Below, one piece after another: positions 26,711 to 34,510 of a DNA stretch of 40,660 nt (the first letter of the stretch is position 1; each line of letters opens with the position of its first letter). Source of the stretch: Haloarcula nitratireducens. GTDB taxonomy: Archaea; Halobacteriota; Halobacteria; Halobacteriales; Haloarculaceae. The notes below the pieces were generated by a model, which made no database searches, was not told where the DNA came from, and worked only from the letters and a program-made list of their open reading frames with translations. The position numbers were made by a program, and so were the translations under genes. The DNA lies in the NCBI RefSeq assembly GCF_019599505.1, contig NZ_RKLT01000026.1, positions 1 to 40,660 of the forward strand. Reading direction: 5' to 3'.

Positions 26711-27130
26711 ATGGTTCAGTCCATCCCACTCGAGACCGCGACAGAACTCATCGAAGCGGCCGAGGCGAAAGCCGAGGACATCGACAATCCGATGGTCGTC
26801 ACCGTCGCCAACAGCGAGGGGAACCTCGTCGCGCAGCACCGCATGGACGGCGCGTGGTTGGCCTCCGTCAGCATCTCCCGGAACAAGGCCTATACCGCGG
26901 CCGCCCTCGAAACGCCGACCCACGAACTCGCGGAGCCGTCGGAGCCGGGCAACTCGCTGTACGGATTGCAGACCACCGACGAAGGGCGAATCGTCATCTT
27001 CGGCGGCGGCTACCCGCTCGAACGGGACGGGGACATCGTCGGCACGATCGGCGTCTCCGGCGGGGCCGTCTCGCAGGACCGAGAGGTCGCGGAGGCCGGC
27101 GTGGAGCGCTGGCAGGAACTCTCGGAGTAG
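26711..27130 (+). CDS. GlcG/HbpS-type ligand-binding protein
   Basis: 139 aa, whole length matches the Haem_degrading (GlcG/HbpS/PduO C-terminal) fold. Marks are MVVTVANSEGNLVAQHRMDGAW, SRNKAYTAAAL, IVIFGGGYPLERDGDIVGTIGVSGG, where the GGG and GxIGVSG blocks are conserved. Relatives bind heme or corrinoid, or are found with glycolate oxidase genes; the true ligand is unknown. No signal peptide, so cytosolic. Its stop (TAG, 27128-27130) touches the stop of the convergent creatininase-family gene with no base between. Its place beside two flavoproteins suggests an accessory role. Confidence 0.85.
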   Translation: MVQSIPLETATELIEAAEAKAEDIDNPMVVTVANSEGNLVAQHRMDGAWLASVSISRNKAYTAAALETPTHELAEPSEPGNSLYGLQTTDEGRIVIFGGGYPLERDGDIVGTIGVSGGAVSQDREVAEAGVERWQELSE

Positions 27131-27865
27131 TTATTCGGCGGTGGGGTGGGGGTCCCGCTCGGCCACGGCGTCGAGCAGGTCGACGAGCGCCCGACTGGCC
27201 GTCTCCAACAGCTCCTCACCCAGTTCGGCGCTCCCCTCTCGCGGGTCGCCGACGACGCCGTTGTCGGTGAACTCGTCGGAGTCGAACGCGAGGTTGACCC
27301 GGCCCTGCCAGTCGCCCCAGCGGTCGCTGCCGCCCTCGGCGGCCTCGTCCAATCGCTCTTCGCGGACCGTCTCGGGGTTGGCGTGCCGGAGAAGCGCCGT
27401 CTCCAGCGGTCCGCCGTGACCCATGTCCGAACTGCGGTCGCCGACCTCCTCGAACCACGTGAACGGGACCGCGTACGCGTCGTCGTGGCGAACTATCCGT
27501 CCGGCGACCTCCCGGAGCGCCGGAACGTTACCGCCGTGACCGTTGACGAGGACGACGCGGTCCCAGCCGTGGGACGCGAGGCTGCCGACGATGTCCCGGA
27601 CGTACGACCGGAACGTCGACTCGGACGTCCACAGGGTCCCGGCGAAGCGTCTGTGTTCCTCGGCGATGGCGACTGGAACCGGGGGCGCGACGACGACCGG
27701 GTCAGGGTACCGCTCGGCCGCCCGCTCGGCGAGCGTCTCGGCGTTGAGCGTGTCCGTCGAGAGCGGCGCGTGCGGGCCGTGCTGCTCCGTGCTACCGACG
27801 GGCAACAGCGCGAGGTCCGTCTCGGCGTCGTCCATCTCCGTCCACGTCGCGGTTGTCAGGTCCAT
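27131..27865 (-). CDS. Creatininase-family amidohydrolase
   Basis: 244 aa, the family length. Metal ligands Glu27 and His29 (STEQHGPHAP) and Asp38 (STDT) keep the exact spacing of creatininase E34/H36/D45, and His110 lies in VNGHGGN. Creatininase itself has NGHYEN, where the Glu is a ligand; here that position is Gly, as in other branches (formamidopyrimidine hydrolases, MftE-like). So it is an amide hydrolase of unproven substrate rather than a sure creatininase. If it did act on creatinine, the creatine formed would still need a creatinase, not seen here, to give sarcosine. TATA box at 27890-27897, leaderless. Confidence 0.85.
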   Translation of the reverse strand: MDLTTATWTEMDDAETDLALLPVGSTEQHGPHAPLSTDTLNAETLAERAAERYPDPVVVAPPVPVAIAEEHRRFAGTLWTSESTFRSYVRDIVGSLASHGWDRVVLVNGHGGNVPALREVAGRIVRHDDAYAVPFTWFEEVGDRSSDMGHGGPLETALLRHANPETVREERLDEAAEGGSDRWGDWQGRVNLAFDSDEFTDNGVVGDPREGSAELGEELLETASRALVDLLDAVAERDPHPTAE

Positions 27866-27889
27866 ACGCGTTTGCTCGCCGGGGACACC

Positions 27890-27919
27890 GATAAAACTCC
27901 GCCGCCCGGTGCTTTTTGC
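27890..27919. promoter_or_regulatory. Back-to-back TATA boxes for the creatininase-family and AstE/AspA-family genes
   Basis: gataaaac at 27890-27897 (gttttatc on the minus strand) is centred 28 nt from ATG 27865. gctttttgc at 27911-27919 is centred 27 nt from ATG 27942. Only 76 bp separate the two start codons, so the genes share a compact divergent promoter. Confidence 0.55.
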
Positions 27920-27941
27920 ATCCAGCGGACGGCCACTCCGT

Positions 27942-28898
27942 ATGGAGTACCAACCGGTCTCGCACGCGGCGACCCAGCGCCGCCTCGGACGCCTCCCGTC
28001 GGGTGCCGACATCACCGTCACCGTCCACCGGTACGACGGCGGCGCGGGGCCGACGGTGTACGTCCAGGCCGCACAGCACGGCATCGAACTGAACGGGCCG
28101 GCGGCGCTGCGTCGCTTACACGACCGACTGTTAGCGACCGAGGTCGCCGGCACCGTCGTCATCGTGCCGGTGGTGAACTCGCTCGCGTTCGACCACCGCT
28201 CGTACGCGACTCCCTCGGCGTACGACGTGATGAATCCGAACATGAACCGCGTCTGGCCGGGCGACAGCGACGGAACGTTGCAGGAGCGCCTCGCCGACCG
28301 GCTCTGGGACCTCGTGAGCGACGCGGACGCGGCCATCGACTTGCACACCGGAACCGCCGACATGCTGGAACACGTCCGGTTTCAGGCCGACCGACCGGCC
28401 GCCCGGACGCTCGCGACGGCGTTCGGCACGAAGCACCTACTGAGCGACGAGGACGACGCGTCCGACGACGACGAGTTCAGCGGGAAGTTCCGAACGGCGG
28501 CCGCCCGCGAGGACATCCCGGCCATCACCGCCGAACTCCGCAACAGCCGACAGGTGACCCGTTCGGCGATCGAATCGGGCGTCGAGGGCGTCCTGAATGT
28601 CCTCAGAGCGGTCGACGTCCTCGAACCGGTGGTCGCCGAGCCGCCCGAACAACATCTACTCCGAGACGACGCGACCGCCGCGGTCGCCGCCGAATCGGGA
28701 CTGTTCGAGGCTCGGCCGGACGTGGCAGTCGGGGACCGAGTCGGCGCTGGCGACGAGTTGGGGACCGTCTACTGCCCGTCGTCGTTCGACCGACTCCAGA
28801 CCGTGACCGCCGAGGACGGCGGCGTCGCGTATTCGCTGACTCGGGAAGCGGTCGTCGTCGCGGGCGAGCGACTCGCCGGTATCGGGACGCCGGTCTGA
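27942..28898 (+). CDS. AstE/AspA-family zinc deacylase
   Basis: 318 aa, succinylglutamate desuccinylase/aspartoacylase family (M14-like). Zinc ligands are His46 and Glu49 in QHGIELNG and His135 in AIDLHTG; NPNMNRVWPG (98-107) is the substrate-binding NxNRxFPG-type motif; the likely general base is the Glu in ITAELR. A C-terminal beta domain (about 240-318) is biotinyl-like, as in the family. Members remove acyl groups from N-acyl amino acids; one branch (DoeB) acts in ectoine breakdown, so a compatible-solute role is possible but not shown. Shares a divergent promoter with the amidohydrolase at 27131. Confidence 0.85.
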   Translation: MEYQPVSHAATQRRLGRLPSGADITVTVHRYDGGAGPTVYVQAAQHGIELNGPAALRRLHDRLLATEVAGTVVIVPVVNSLAFDHRSYATPSAYDVMNPNMNRVWPGDSDGTLQERLADRLWDLVSDADAAIDLHTGTADMLEHVRFQADRPAARTLATAFGTKHLLSDEDDASDDDEFSGKFRTAAAREDIPAITAELRNSRQVTRSAIESGVEGVLNVLRAVDVLEPVVAEPPEQHLLRDDATAAVAAESGLFEARPDVAVGDRVGAGDELGTVYCPSSFDRLQTVTAEDGGVAYSLTREAVVVAGERLAGIGTPV

Positions 28899-29009
28899 GC
28901 CCGCTGGCCGCCGTCCTCGTCGCTCGGCCACGGGAACTCGCCATTTGAATGGGTTGTGTATTCCCCACATACGATTATGTTCTATAATGTGTCATAGTAT
29001 GGCAATATC

Positions 29010-30032
29010 ATGGGACTCCAACACTCGTTCGATATCCTCTCGCAAATAGTCGAACAGTACGAATCGCACGGTCGGTCGATCCGGGGCGTCGAGGCGAGGA
29101 CCGATTCCGGTGACGCGGGAACGCTACACGTCAGCGTAGACGCCCCGGTGTCGCTGTGCGCGGAATCCGAGAGCGGGCTGAACTCGGGAATCAGTCTGGA
29201 GTCGGCGTCGCTCTCCGACGGCGGCCTCACGGCCGAGTTCTCAGTGTCGGAACTGTTCGGCGTCCCGTCGATGGACGGCGTGACTGTCTCGGCCAACGAA
29301 GACGCCGTGCGAGTCGTCGACGGCATCCTCGTCGTGACAGCTGAACTCACAATCGAGCCCACGTGCGAGGAGTCACAGGAGTCTGTGTCGGCCGACGCGT
29401 CACACCCGGATGACGACGGAGCCGACGACCGCGCCGAGCCCAGGAGTCCCTCCGAATCAGATGACCTGCCGAGCCGGCTCGCAGCGGTCCGAGACGAGTC
29501 CGTTCCCGCCTACGAGGACACCGAGTACCTCGCTGCCCTCTACGAGGCCTGTGACACCTTCACCGAGATGAGCGAGCACATCTCGATGGACGTGGCGGCC
29601 GAGACAGTCCGACGGTACATGATAGAGGCGGGCGTCCACGACCCGACCTCCTACGACACCGCCGGCGACGCCGAATCCGTCGAAGCGGAGGCGGACGGAC
29701 CATCGTCAGAATCCACTACTCACCACCCAAACCAGGCCGCTGTCACGCCCGACCCCATCCCGGAAGAGCAGCTCGTCACGGACGGTATCGGGCTTCCCGA
29801 AGACGTCCAGGTCGAGGACATCGTCGACGCCGTTGTGGAGTCGGCGGCCGTCTACGAGGTCGAACGCCGGCTCGGTCTTGACCAACAGCGCACGCGCGAA
29901 CTCTTGGGTCAGCTCAACGTTCTCGACCTCGTGCTGTGCCGACTCGACGACGGAGACCAGACAGCTTCTCGGGACGACGTCGTCCGGCGGATCCGGCAGT
30001 GTACCGCCAGTGAGGTGTCCGGCGCCACTTAA
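29010..30032 (+). CDS. Haloarchaeal protein with two HTH-like segments (putative regulator)
   Basis: 340 aa, very acidic. The N-terminal 115 residues look like a beta-rich domain (GTLHVSVDAPVSL, GLTAEFSVSELFGV). A Ser/Asp-rich linker follows (about 116-155). Residues about 168-210 (ALYEACDTFTEMSEHISMD, TVRRYMIEAG) and about 275-320 (AAVYEVERRLGLDQQRTRE) resemble helix-turn-helix units. I do not recognise the family by name. TATA box tctataatg at 28981-28989. Its position directly before metF and glyA makes it a candidate local regulator. The metF TATA box overlaps its stop codon. Confidence 0.65.
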   Translation: MGLQHSFDILSQIVEQYESHGRSIRGVEARTDSGDAGTLHVSVDAPVSLCAESESGLNSGISLESASLSDGGLTAEFSVSELFGVPSMDGVTVSANEDAVRVVDGILVVTAELTIEPTCEESQESVSADASHPDDDGADDRAEPRSPSESDDLPSRLAAVRDESVPAYEDTEYLAALYEACDTFTEMSEHISMDVAAETVRRYMIEAGVHDPTSYDTAGDAESVEAEADGPSSESTTHHPNQAAVTPDPIPEEQLVTDGIGLPEDVQVEDIVDAVVESAAVYEVERRLGLDQQRTRELLGQLNVLDLVLCRLDDGDQTASRDDVVRRIRQCTASEVSGAT

Positions 30033-30075
30033 ATGGGTTGGCAACAGCACCCACAGAGAAAAGGGGCACCGCCCC
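30028..30075 (+). promoter_or_regulatory. metF promoter and 5' hairpin
   Basis: cttaaatg (30028-30035) overlaps the upstream stop codon and predicts an RNA start near 30060. The first bases of that RNA would hold GGGGC-ACC-GCCCC (30063-30075), a short stem ending 16 nt before ATG 30092. Leadered transcripts are the exception in this window, so the stem may affect translation. Confidence 0.4.
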
Positions 30076-30091
30076 TATCTCTCGCCAAGAG

Positions 30092-30952
30092 ATGTCACTG
30101 AACTCGCTCGCCGCTTCGGAGGCTCCGGGCGTCGAGACGCTCCTCGAGAACGTCCGGTTCGAACTGATGCCGTTCGACAGCTTCGACGACGAACTACAGC
30201 ACCTGCCCGAGGGCGCGACGGTCGCGATCACCACCTCACCCCAGTTAGGCGTCGACAGAACCATCGAGAAGAGCGAAGTAGCGGCCGAGAAGGGGTTCGA
30301 CGTGGTCCCGCACTTGGCGGCGCGGTACGTCGAGGACCGCGAGCACCTCGAAGAGATCGCTCGTCGGCTCACCGAGGCGGGGGTCACGGACATCTTCGTC
30401 CCCGGCGGCGACCGAGAGGAACCGGCCGGCGAGTTCGAGTCGGCGTACGACCTCCTCTCGACCCTCGAGAAGACCGAGTACTCCTTCGAGGAGGTCGGTA
30501 TCACCGGCTACCCGGAGGGCCACGAGTTCTTAGACGAGGAGACGCTGGCCGAAGCGATGCAGAAGAAGGAGCCGTACGCGACGTACATCGTCACGCAGCT
30601 CTGTTACGACCCCGAAGCCGTCCTCGAGTGGATTCGGGACGTCCGTGACCGCGGCGTCGAGTTACCCGTCGAGATCGGCATCCCCGGCGTGATGAACTAC
30701 AAGCGCCTGACACAGATCTCACAGAAGGTCGGCGTCGGCGATTCCATCAAGTTCCTTAAGAAGACGACCGGCATCCTCGGTTTCGTCCGCCAGCTCATCG
30801 GCTCGCGGGGGACCTACAAGCCGGACTCGCTCGTCGACGGCCTCGGGCCGCACGCGGACGACGAGTCCTACAACATCCGCGGCCTCCACATCTACACGTT
30901 CAACCAGACACCCGACACCGAGTCGTGGCGGAACGGTCGGCTCTCGGCCTGA
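30092..30952 (+). CDS. metF: Methylenetetrahydrofolate reductase-like protein
   Basis: 286 aa TIM-barrel flavoprotein of the MetF family, which interconverts methylene-THF and methyl-THF. FELMPFDSFDDEL near the N-terminus holds the position of the catalytic Glu; VPHLAARYVEDREHLEEI, DIFVPGGDREEP, ITGYPEGHEF and TQLCYDPEAVLEWI are family blocks. I start at ATG 30092 because the TTG-led extension from 30038 lies over the promoter. It is short and diverged from E. coli MetF. If the DmdA-like enzyme makes methyl-THF, this protein running in the oxidative direction would bring the methyl group into the main pool. glyA follows 83 bp later with its own TATA box. Confidence 0.88.
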   Translation: MSLNSLAASEAPGVETLLENVRFELMPFDSFDDELQHLPEGATVAITTSPQLGVDRTIEKSEVAAEKGFDVVPHLAARYVEDREHLEEIARRLTEAGVTDIFVPGGDREEPAGEFESAYDLLSTLEKTEYSFEEVGITGYPEGHEFLDEETLAEAMQKKEPYATYIVTQLCYDPEAVLEWIRDVRDRGVELPVEIGIPGVMNYKRLTQISQKVGVGDSIKFLKKTTGILGFVRQLIGSRGTYKPDSLVDGLGPHADDESYNIRGLHIYTFNQTPDTESWRNGRLSA

Positions 30953-31004
30953 GTCGAGCATCGACCACAACCAGTCAATCTCGCTGCAGGTTCTGTCGAG
31001 GCTA

Positions 31005-31012
31005 GATTATTC
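31005..31012 (+). promoter_or_regulatory. TATA box for glyA
   Basis: gattattc is centred 27-28 nt before GTG 31036. This favours the GTG start over TTG 31015, which falls too close to the box. Confidence 0.55.
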
Positions 31013-31035
31013 AGTTGCCGGTCCCTGTATCGAAT

Positions 31036-32298
31036 GTGACGTACGACACCGTCCGCGAGGTCGACCAGGCGATAGCCGACGCGCTCGAAGGCGAGCGCGC
31101 GCGCCAGAACGACACGCTCGCGATGATCGCCAGTGAGAACCACGTCTCTGAGGCCGTCATGGAGGCCCAGAGCTCGGAACTGACTAACAAGTACGCCGAG
31201 GGCTACCCCGGCGAGCGCTACTACGGCGGCTGTGAGTACGCCGACGCGGTCGAGGAACTGGCGATCGAACGCGCTGAGGAACTGTGGGGCGCGGAGCATA
31301 TCAACGTCCAACCGCACTCGGGCTCGCAGGCCAACATGGGCGTCTATCTCGCGGTTCTAGACCCGGGCGACAAGATTCTCTCCCTGGACCTGACCCACGG
31401 CGGCCACCTCTCGCACGGCCACCCCGCGAACTTCGCCGGGCAGGTCTACGAGGTCGAACAGTACGAGGTCGACGCCGAGACGGGCTACATCGACTACGAG
31501 GGGCTGGCCGACCACGCCGAGGAATTCGACCCTGACGTCATCGTCTCGGGCTACTCGGCGTATCCCCGTGAAGTGGACTTCGAGCGGATCCAGGAGACCG
31601 CCGACGCCGTTTCTGCCTACCACCTCGCCGACATTGCACACATCACTGGCCTCGTCGCCGCGGGCGTCCACGAGTCGCCCGTCGGCGTCGCCGACTTCGT
31701 CACCGGTTCGACGCACAAGACCATCCGCGCGGGGCGGGGCGGCATCATCATGTGCGACGAGGAGCACGCCGACGACGTCGACGCGGCCGTCTTTCCCGGT
31801 TCGCAGGGCGGCCCGCTGATGCACAACGTCGCCGGCAAGGCCGTCGGCTTCGGCGAGGCGCTCGATCCCGAGTTCGAGGAATACGCCGAACAGACCGTCG
31901 CCAACGCGAAGGCGCTCGGCGACCGCCTGCAGGAGCACGGTTTGGACCTCGTCTCGGACGGCACGGACAACCACCTCGTTCTCGTGGACCTGCGGCCCTC
32001 CCATCCCGACACGACCGGTAAAGAGGTCGAAGAAGCCCTCGAAGAAGCGGGTGTGGTGCTGAACGCGAACACGGTGCCGGGTGAGACCCGGTCGGCGTTC
32101 AACCCCTCGGGCATCCGCGCCGGCACGCCCGGACTTACCACCCGCGGCTTCGACGAAGAGGCCTGCCGTGAGGTCGCCGATCTCATCTACGACGTCGTCG
32201 AGGCACCACACGACGAGACGATCATCGCGGCGGTGAGCGAGCACGTCGACGAACTCACCGACGAGTACGTGCTGTACGAGTCAGCTCCCCACCGCTGA
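31036..32298 (+). CDS. glyA: Serine hydroxymethyltransferase
   Basis: 420 aa PLP enzyme that swaps glycine plus methylene-THF for serine plus THF. The PLP lysine is Lys228 in GSTHKTIRAGRGG. SENHVSEAV, NKYAEGYPGERYYGG, NVQPHSGSQAN and LADIAHITGLVAAG are all present. Start is GTG 31036, set by the TATA box. The last few residues (SAPHR) and the TGA are supplied by the left end of an IS200/IS605-type remnant: the stop codon lies in the loop of its hairpin. The catalytic core is untouched, so the enzyme should work. It links glycine left after demethylation to serine and the dehydratase at 19880. Confidence 0.97.
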   Translation: MTYDTVREVDQAIADALEGERARQNDTLAMIASENHVSEAVMEAQSSELTNKYAEGYPGERYYGGCEYADAVEELAIERAEELWGAEHINVQPHSGSQANMGVYLAVLDPGDKILSLDLTHGGHLSHGHPANFAGQVYEVEQYEVDAETGYIDYEGLADHAEEFDPDVIVSGYSAYPREVDFERIQETADAVSAYHLADIAHITGLVAAGVHESPVGVADFVTGSTHKTIRAGRGGIIMCDEEHADDVDAAVFPGSQGGPLMHNVAGKAVGFGEALDPEFEEYAEQTVANAKALGDRLQEHGLDLVSDGTDNHLVLVDLRPSHPDTTGKEVEEALEEAGVVLNANTVPGETRSAFNPSGIRAGTPGLTTRGFDEEACREVADLIYDVVEAPHDETIIAAVSEHVDELTDEYVLYESAPHR

Positions 32299-32573
32299 AG
32301 CGGTGGGCTTGTCGGTGGACTCACGAGTTTCGCGCTCCACAGTGGAACGCCCCACGCCCCCTCCTTTCTAAGACGGGGCTTTCTCAGGTAGCTTCCCGAA
32401 CCGGGAGTCGGAGGGACTCGTTCAGCGTCCCCGACTTCGGGGCTGGCTGACGGACAGCCCGTCCCACCGGCCACTTCTGGGTCTGTGGGACGTGTTTCTA
32501 TATTCGTCTCGAAGTCACTTCAGCTTCCGCGCTTCCTCCCACGGCTGAAGCCGTGGACTTCCGCGCTGCTACC
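32283..32573. mobile_element. IS200/IS605-type remnant (non-autonomous, no transposase)
   Basis: About 290 bp bounded by subterminal hairpins of the kind recognised by TnpA. The left one is CCCACCGC-TGAA-GCGGTGGG (32288-32307) and the right one CCACGGC-TGAA-GCCGTGG (32539-32556), both with a TGAA loop. The hairpins are flanked by gcttgtcggtggactcacg and by two ttccgcgct blocks (32525-32533, 32559-32567). No tnpA or tnpB frame remains inside. The left end lies within the 3' end of glyA. Confidence 0.75.
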
Positions 32574-32617
32574 GCTGTGAATGTGATGTAGTCGGTCTGA
32601 CGTCGGGGCCCCGACAG

Positions 32618-32998
32618 TCACTCCTCGACGACGTACGCCCCGAAGTTCTCGACGGAGCCGACGGGCGGGGCACCGAACGCCAGCCAGACGTGGCGCTCCT
32701 CGGTGTGGTTACAGAGGTTCCGGACCGTGTCGGGGTGGACGCGGACGAGGGCACCGGCCGGTACGTCATGGACGTCCCCGTCGACGGCGATCTGGCCGTC
32801 CGTCACGGCCGAGAACACTTCTTCCTGGCCGTCGTGGGTGTGCGGCGTCGTCACCTCGCCGGGTTCGACCAGCACCTGGTTCACGCGCAACTCGGTACAG
32901 CCCAGCCGCTCGGTCAGTTTCCGGACGGCCGTCTCGCAGGTCTGGAACGATTCCGGCGGCACCGTCTCCGGATCGACGATGGCAAAGTCGTCGGACAT
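32618..32998 (-). CDS. Single-domain cupin protein
   Basis: 126 aa. Cupin motif 1 is PGEVTTPHTHDGQEEVF with the His-x-His and Glu metal ligands; motif 2 (VPAGALVRVHPDTVRNLCN) lacks the usual second-motif His. So three of the four classic ligands are clear. Many haloarchaea carry close relatives of unknown role; most likely a small-molecule binding or isomerising protein. It lies 107 bp downstream of the DmdA-like gene on the same strand. Several DMSP lyases are small cupins, so a link to sulfonium metabolism is a possibility, but the weak motif 2 speaks against it. Confidence 0.85.
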   Translation of the reverse strand: MSDDFAIVDPETVPPESFQTCETAVRKLTERLGCTELRVNQVLVEPGEVTTPHTHDGQEEVFSAVTDGQIAVDGDVHDVPAGALVRVHPDTVRNLCNHTEERHVWLAFGAPPVGSVENFGAYVVEE

Positions 32999-33105
32999 AT
33001 GCGACAGTCCCGGTCGAGCAACTTGAGTCTGGGGAGAAAATGGCAGAGAGGAATCGTTACGGCCGCCGAGCGGCCGGACGCGACGCCATCAGGGAGTTGC
33101 GCCGA

Positions 33106-34485
33106 TCAGTCGCTACTGCTTTCGGCTTCCTTCCGGGCGTTGAGCTTCGCCTGTTCGCGGGCGCTCGGGTTGACCGACTCCTTGAACGGCACCTTGGCGA
33201 CCGTGGCGAACACCGGTTCACCCTCCTCTTCGGCGTACTCGTCGGGGAGGTGGACTTCGAACTCCAGGTCGAGCGTCTCGTCGTAGATGTCGTCGTTGAG
33301 CGGCGTGTCCGTGACCTCCTGTATCTTGTCGGCGGGGACGAAGCCCATGCCGATGTTGGTTTCCAGGTCCGGGTTCCACCACGGCGACGTGAGGTAGCCA
33401 CACTCCTCGCCGGTGTCCGGATCGGAGATGATCCAGAAGTCCGGCGCGTAGTCGCGGATCGGCTCGCCGGCCATCTTCAGGCCAATGAGTTTGTGCTCGA
33501 ACGGGTAGTCGCCGTTCTCGATCTGCTCCTTTTGCTTTTCGAGTTCCTCTTTGCCGATGTAGTCGGCCTCCTTGTCGTCGGGCACCTGATAGCCGAGGTT
33601 GACCTGGAACGGGGAGGTCTCGTGGTCCATGTCCTGTCCCCACGACATGATGCCGGCGGCGATCCGGCGGTGGTGGCCCGGCGCGATCTGGCGGCCGCCG
33701 TGGTCCTTGACGCTCGCCATGACGGGGTCCCAGACGCGCTCGGCGTACTTCTGGGCGTCTTTGACGTAGATCTCGAAGCCTTTCTCGCCGGAGAAGCCGG
33801 TCTGGCTGATCAGCACGTCGACACCGTCGATCTCGGCGTCCATCAGGCCGTAGTACGGGATGTCGCTGACCTTCTCGCCGACGACGTCGATCATCACGTC
33901 CTCGGACTTGGGACCCTGAATCTGCATCGGTGCGACGTCAATCTCGTCGATCTCGACGTCGAAGTCGGTGTCGACGTTGACGCCCTGGAGCCACTGCATC
34001 AGCGTCGAGTCGGAGATGGAGAACCAGAACTCGTCTTCTTCGGGCCGGAGGAGAACGGGATCGTTGAGGACGCCGCCGTCCTCGTTACAGAGGATGACGT
34101 ACTTCCCGTCCATGGCGTCCATCCCGGTGACGTCGCGGGTGACGACGTAGTTCGTGAGTTCCTCGGCGTCGGGGCCCTTGACACGGATCTGACGCTCGAC
34201 GGCCACGTCCCAGAGCGTCACATCGTTGGTCAGCGCGTCGTACTCCTTCATCACGCCGCCGTCCTCGGGCTCGATGAGGCCTCGCGGGTGGTAGAGGCGA
34301 TTGTAGACGGTGGCCCGCCAGGCGCCCTCCTCGTTGAAGGACTTGTGGAAGAAGGGTGATTTCCGAACGCGAGTCGAGACGAGCATCTCGATGTCGGGGT
34401 CGCCGGTCTGACGGAGGTTCCGTGGGACTGTTCGATCGGATTGGTCGATACTCGGGTGGTTTGGGTGTTCCTCGTTCCCGCTCAT
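33106..34485 (-). CDS. DmdA/GcvT-like THF-dependent demethylase
   Basis: 459 aa, GcvT fold. From memory it resembles the DMSP demethylase DmdA more than the glycine-cleavage T protein: STRVRKSPFF then AWRATVYN, LWDVAVERQIRVKGPDA, VAPMQIQGPKSEDVM, GEKVSDIPYY, TGFSGEKGFEIYVKD and MSWGQDMDHETSPFQVNLGY all have counterparts there. DmdA moves a methyl group from DMSP to THF, giving 5-methyl-THF. This protein is about 90 residues longer, with an extra C-terminal tail rich in Glu and Lys. No gcvP or gcvH is nearby, which argues against glycine cleavage. Betaine, DMSP or an aromatic ether methyl group are possible donors. TATA box at 34511-34518 sets ATG 34485. Confidence 0.82.
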   Translation of the reverse strand: MSGNEEHPNHPSIDQSDRTVPRNLRQTGDPDIEMLVSTRVRKSPFFHKSFNEEGAWRATVYNRLYHPRGLIEPEDGGVMKEYDALTNDVTLWDVAVERQIRVKGPDAEELTNYVVTRDVTGMDAMDGKYVILCNEDGGVLNDPVLLRPEEDEFWFSISDSTLMQWLQGVNVDTDFDVEIDEIDVAPMQIQGPKSEDVMIDVVGEKVSDIPYYGLMDAEIDGVDVLISQTGFSGEKGFEIYVKDAQKYAERVWDPVMASVKDHGGRQIAPGHHRRIAAGIMSWGQDMDHETSPFQVNLGYQVPDDKEADYIGKEELEKQKEQIENGDYPFEHKLIGLKMAGEPIRDYAPDFWIISDPDTGEECGYLTSPWWNPDLETNIGMGFVPADKIQEVTDTPLNDDIYDETLDLEFEVHLPDEYAEEEGEPVFATVAKVPFKESVNPSAREQAKLNARKEAESSSD

Positions 34486-34510
34486 GCTTGTAGAGCATGT
34501 CCGCAATCGC

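Noticed and set aside
33106..34485. Glycine cleavage T protein (gcvT)
   Set aside because: Blocks resemble DmdA more closely, and gcvP and gcvH are not nearby; kept as a less likely alternative.
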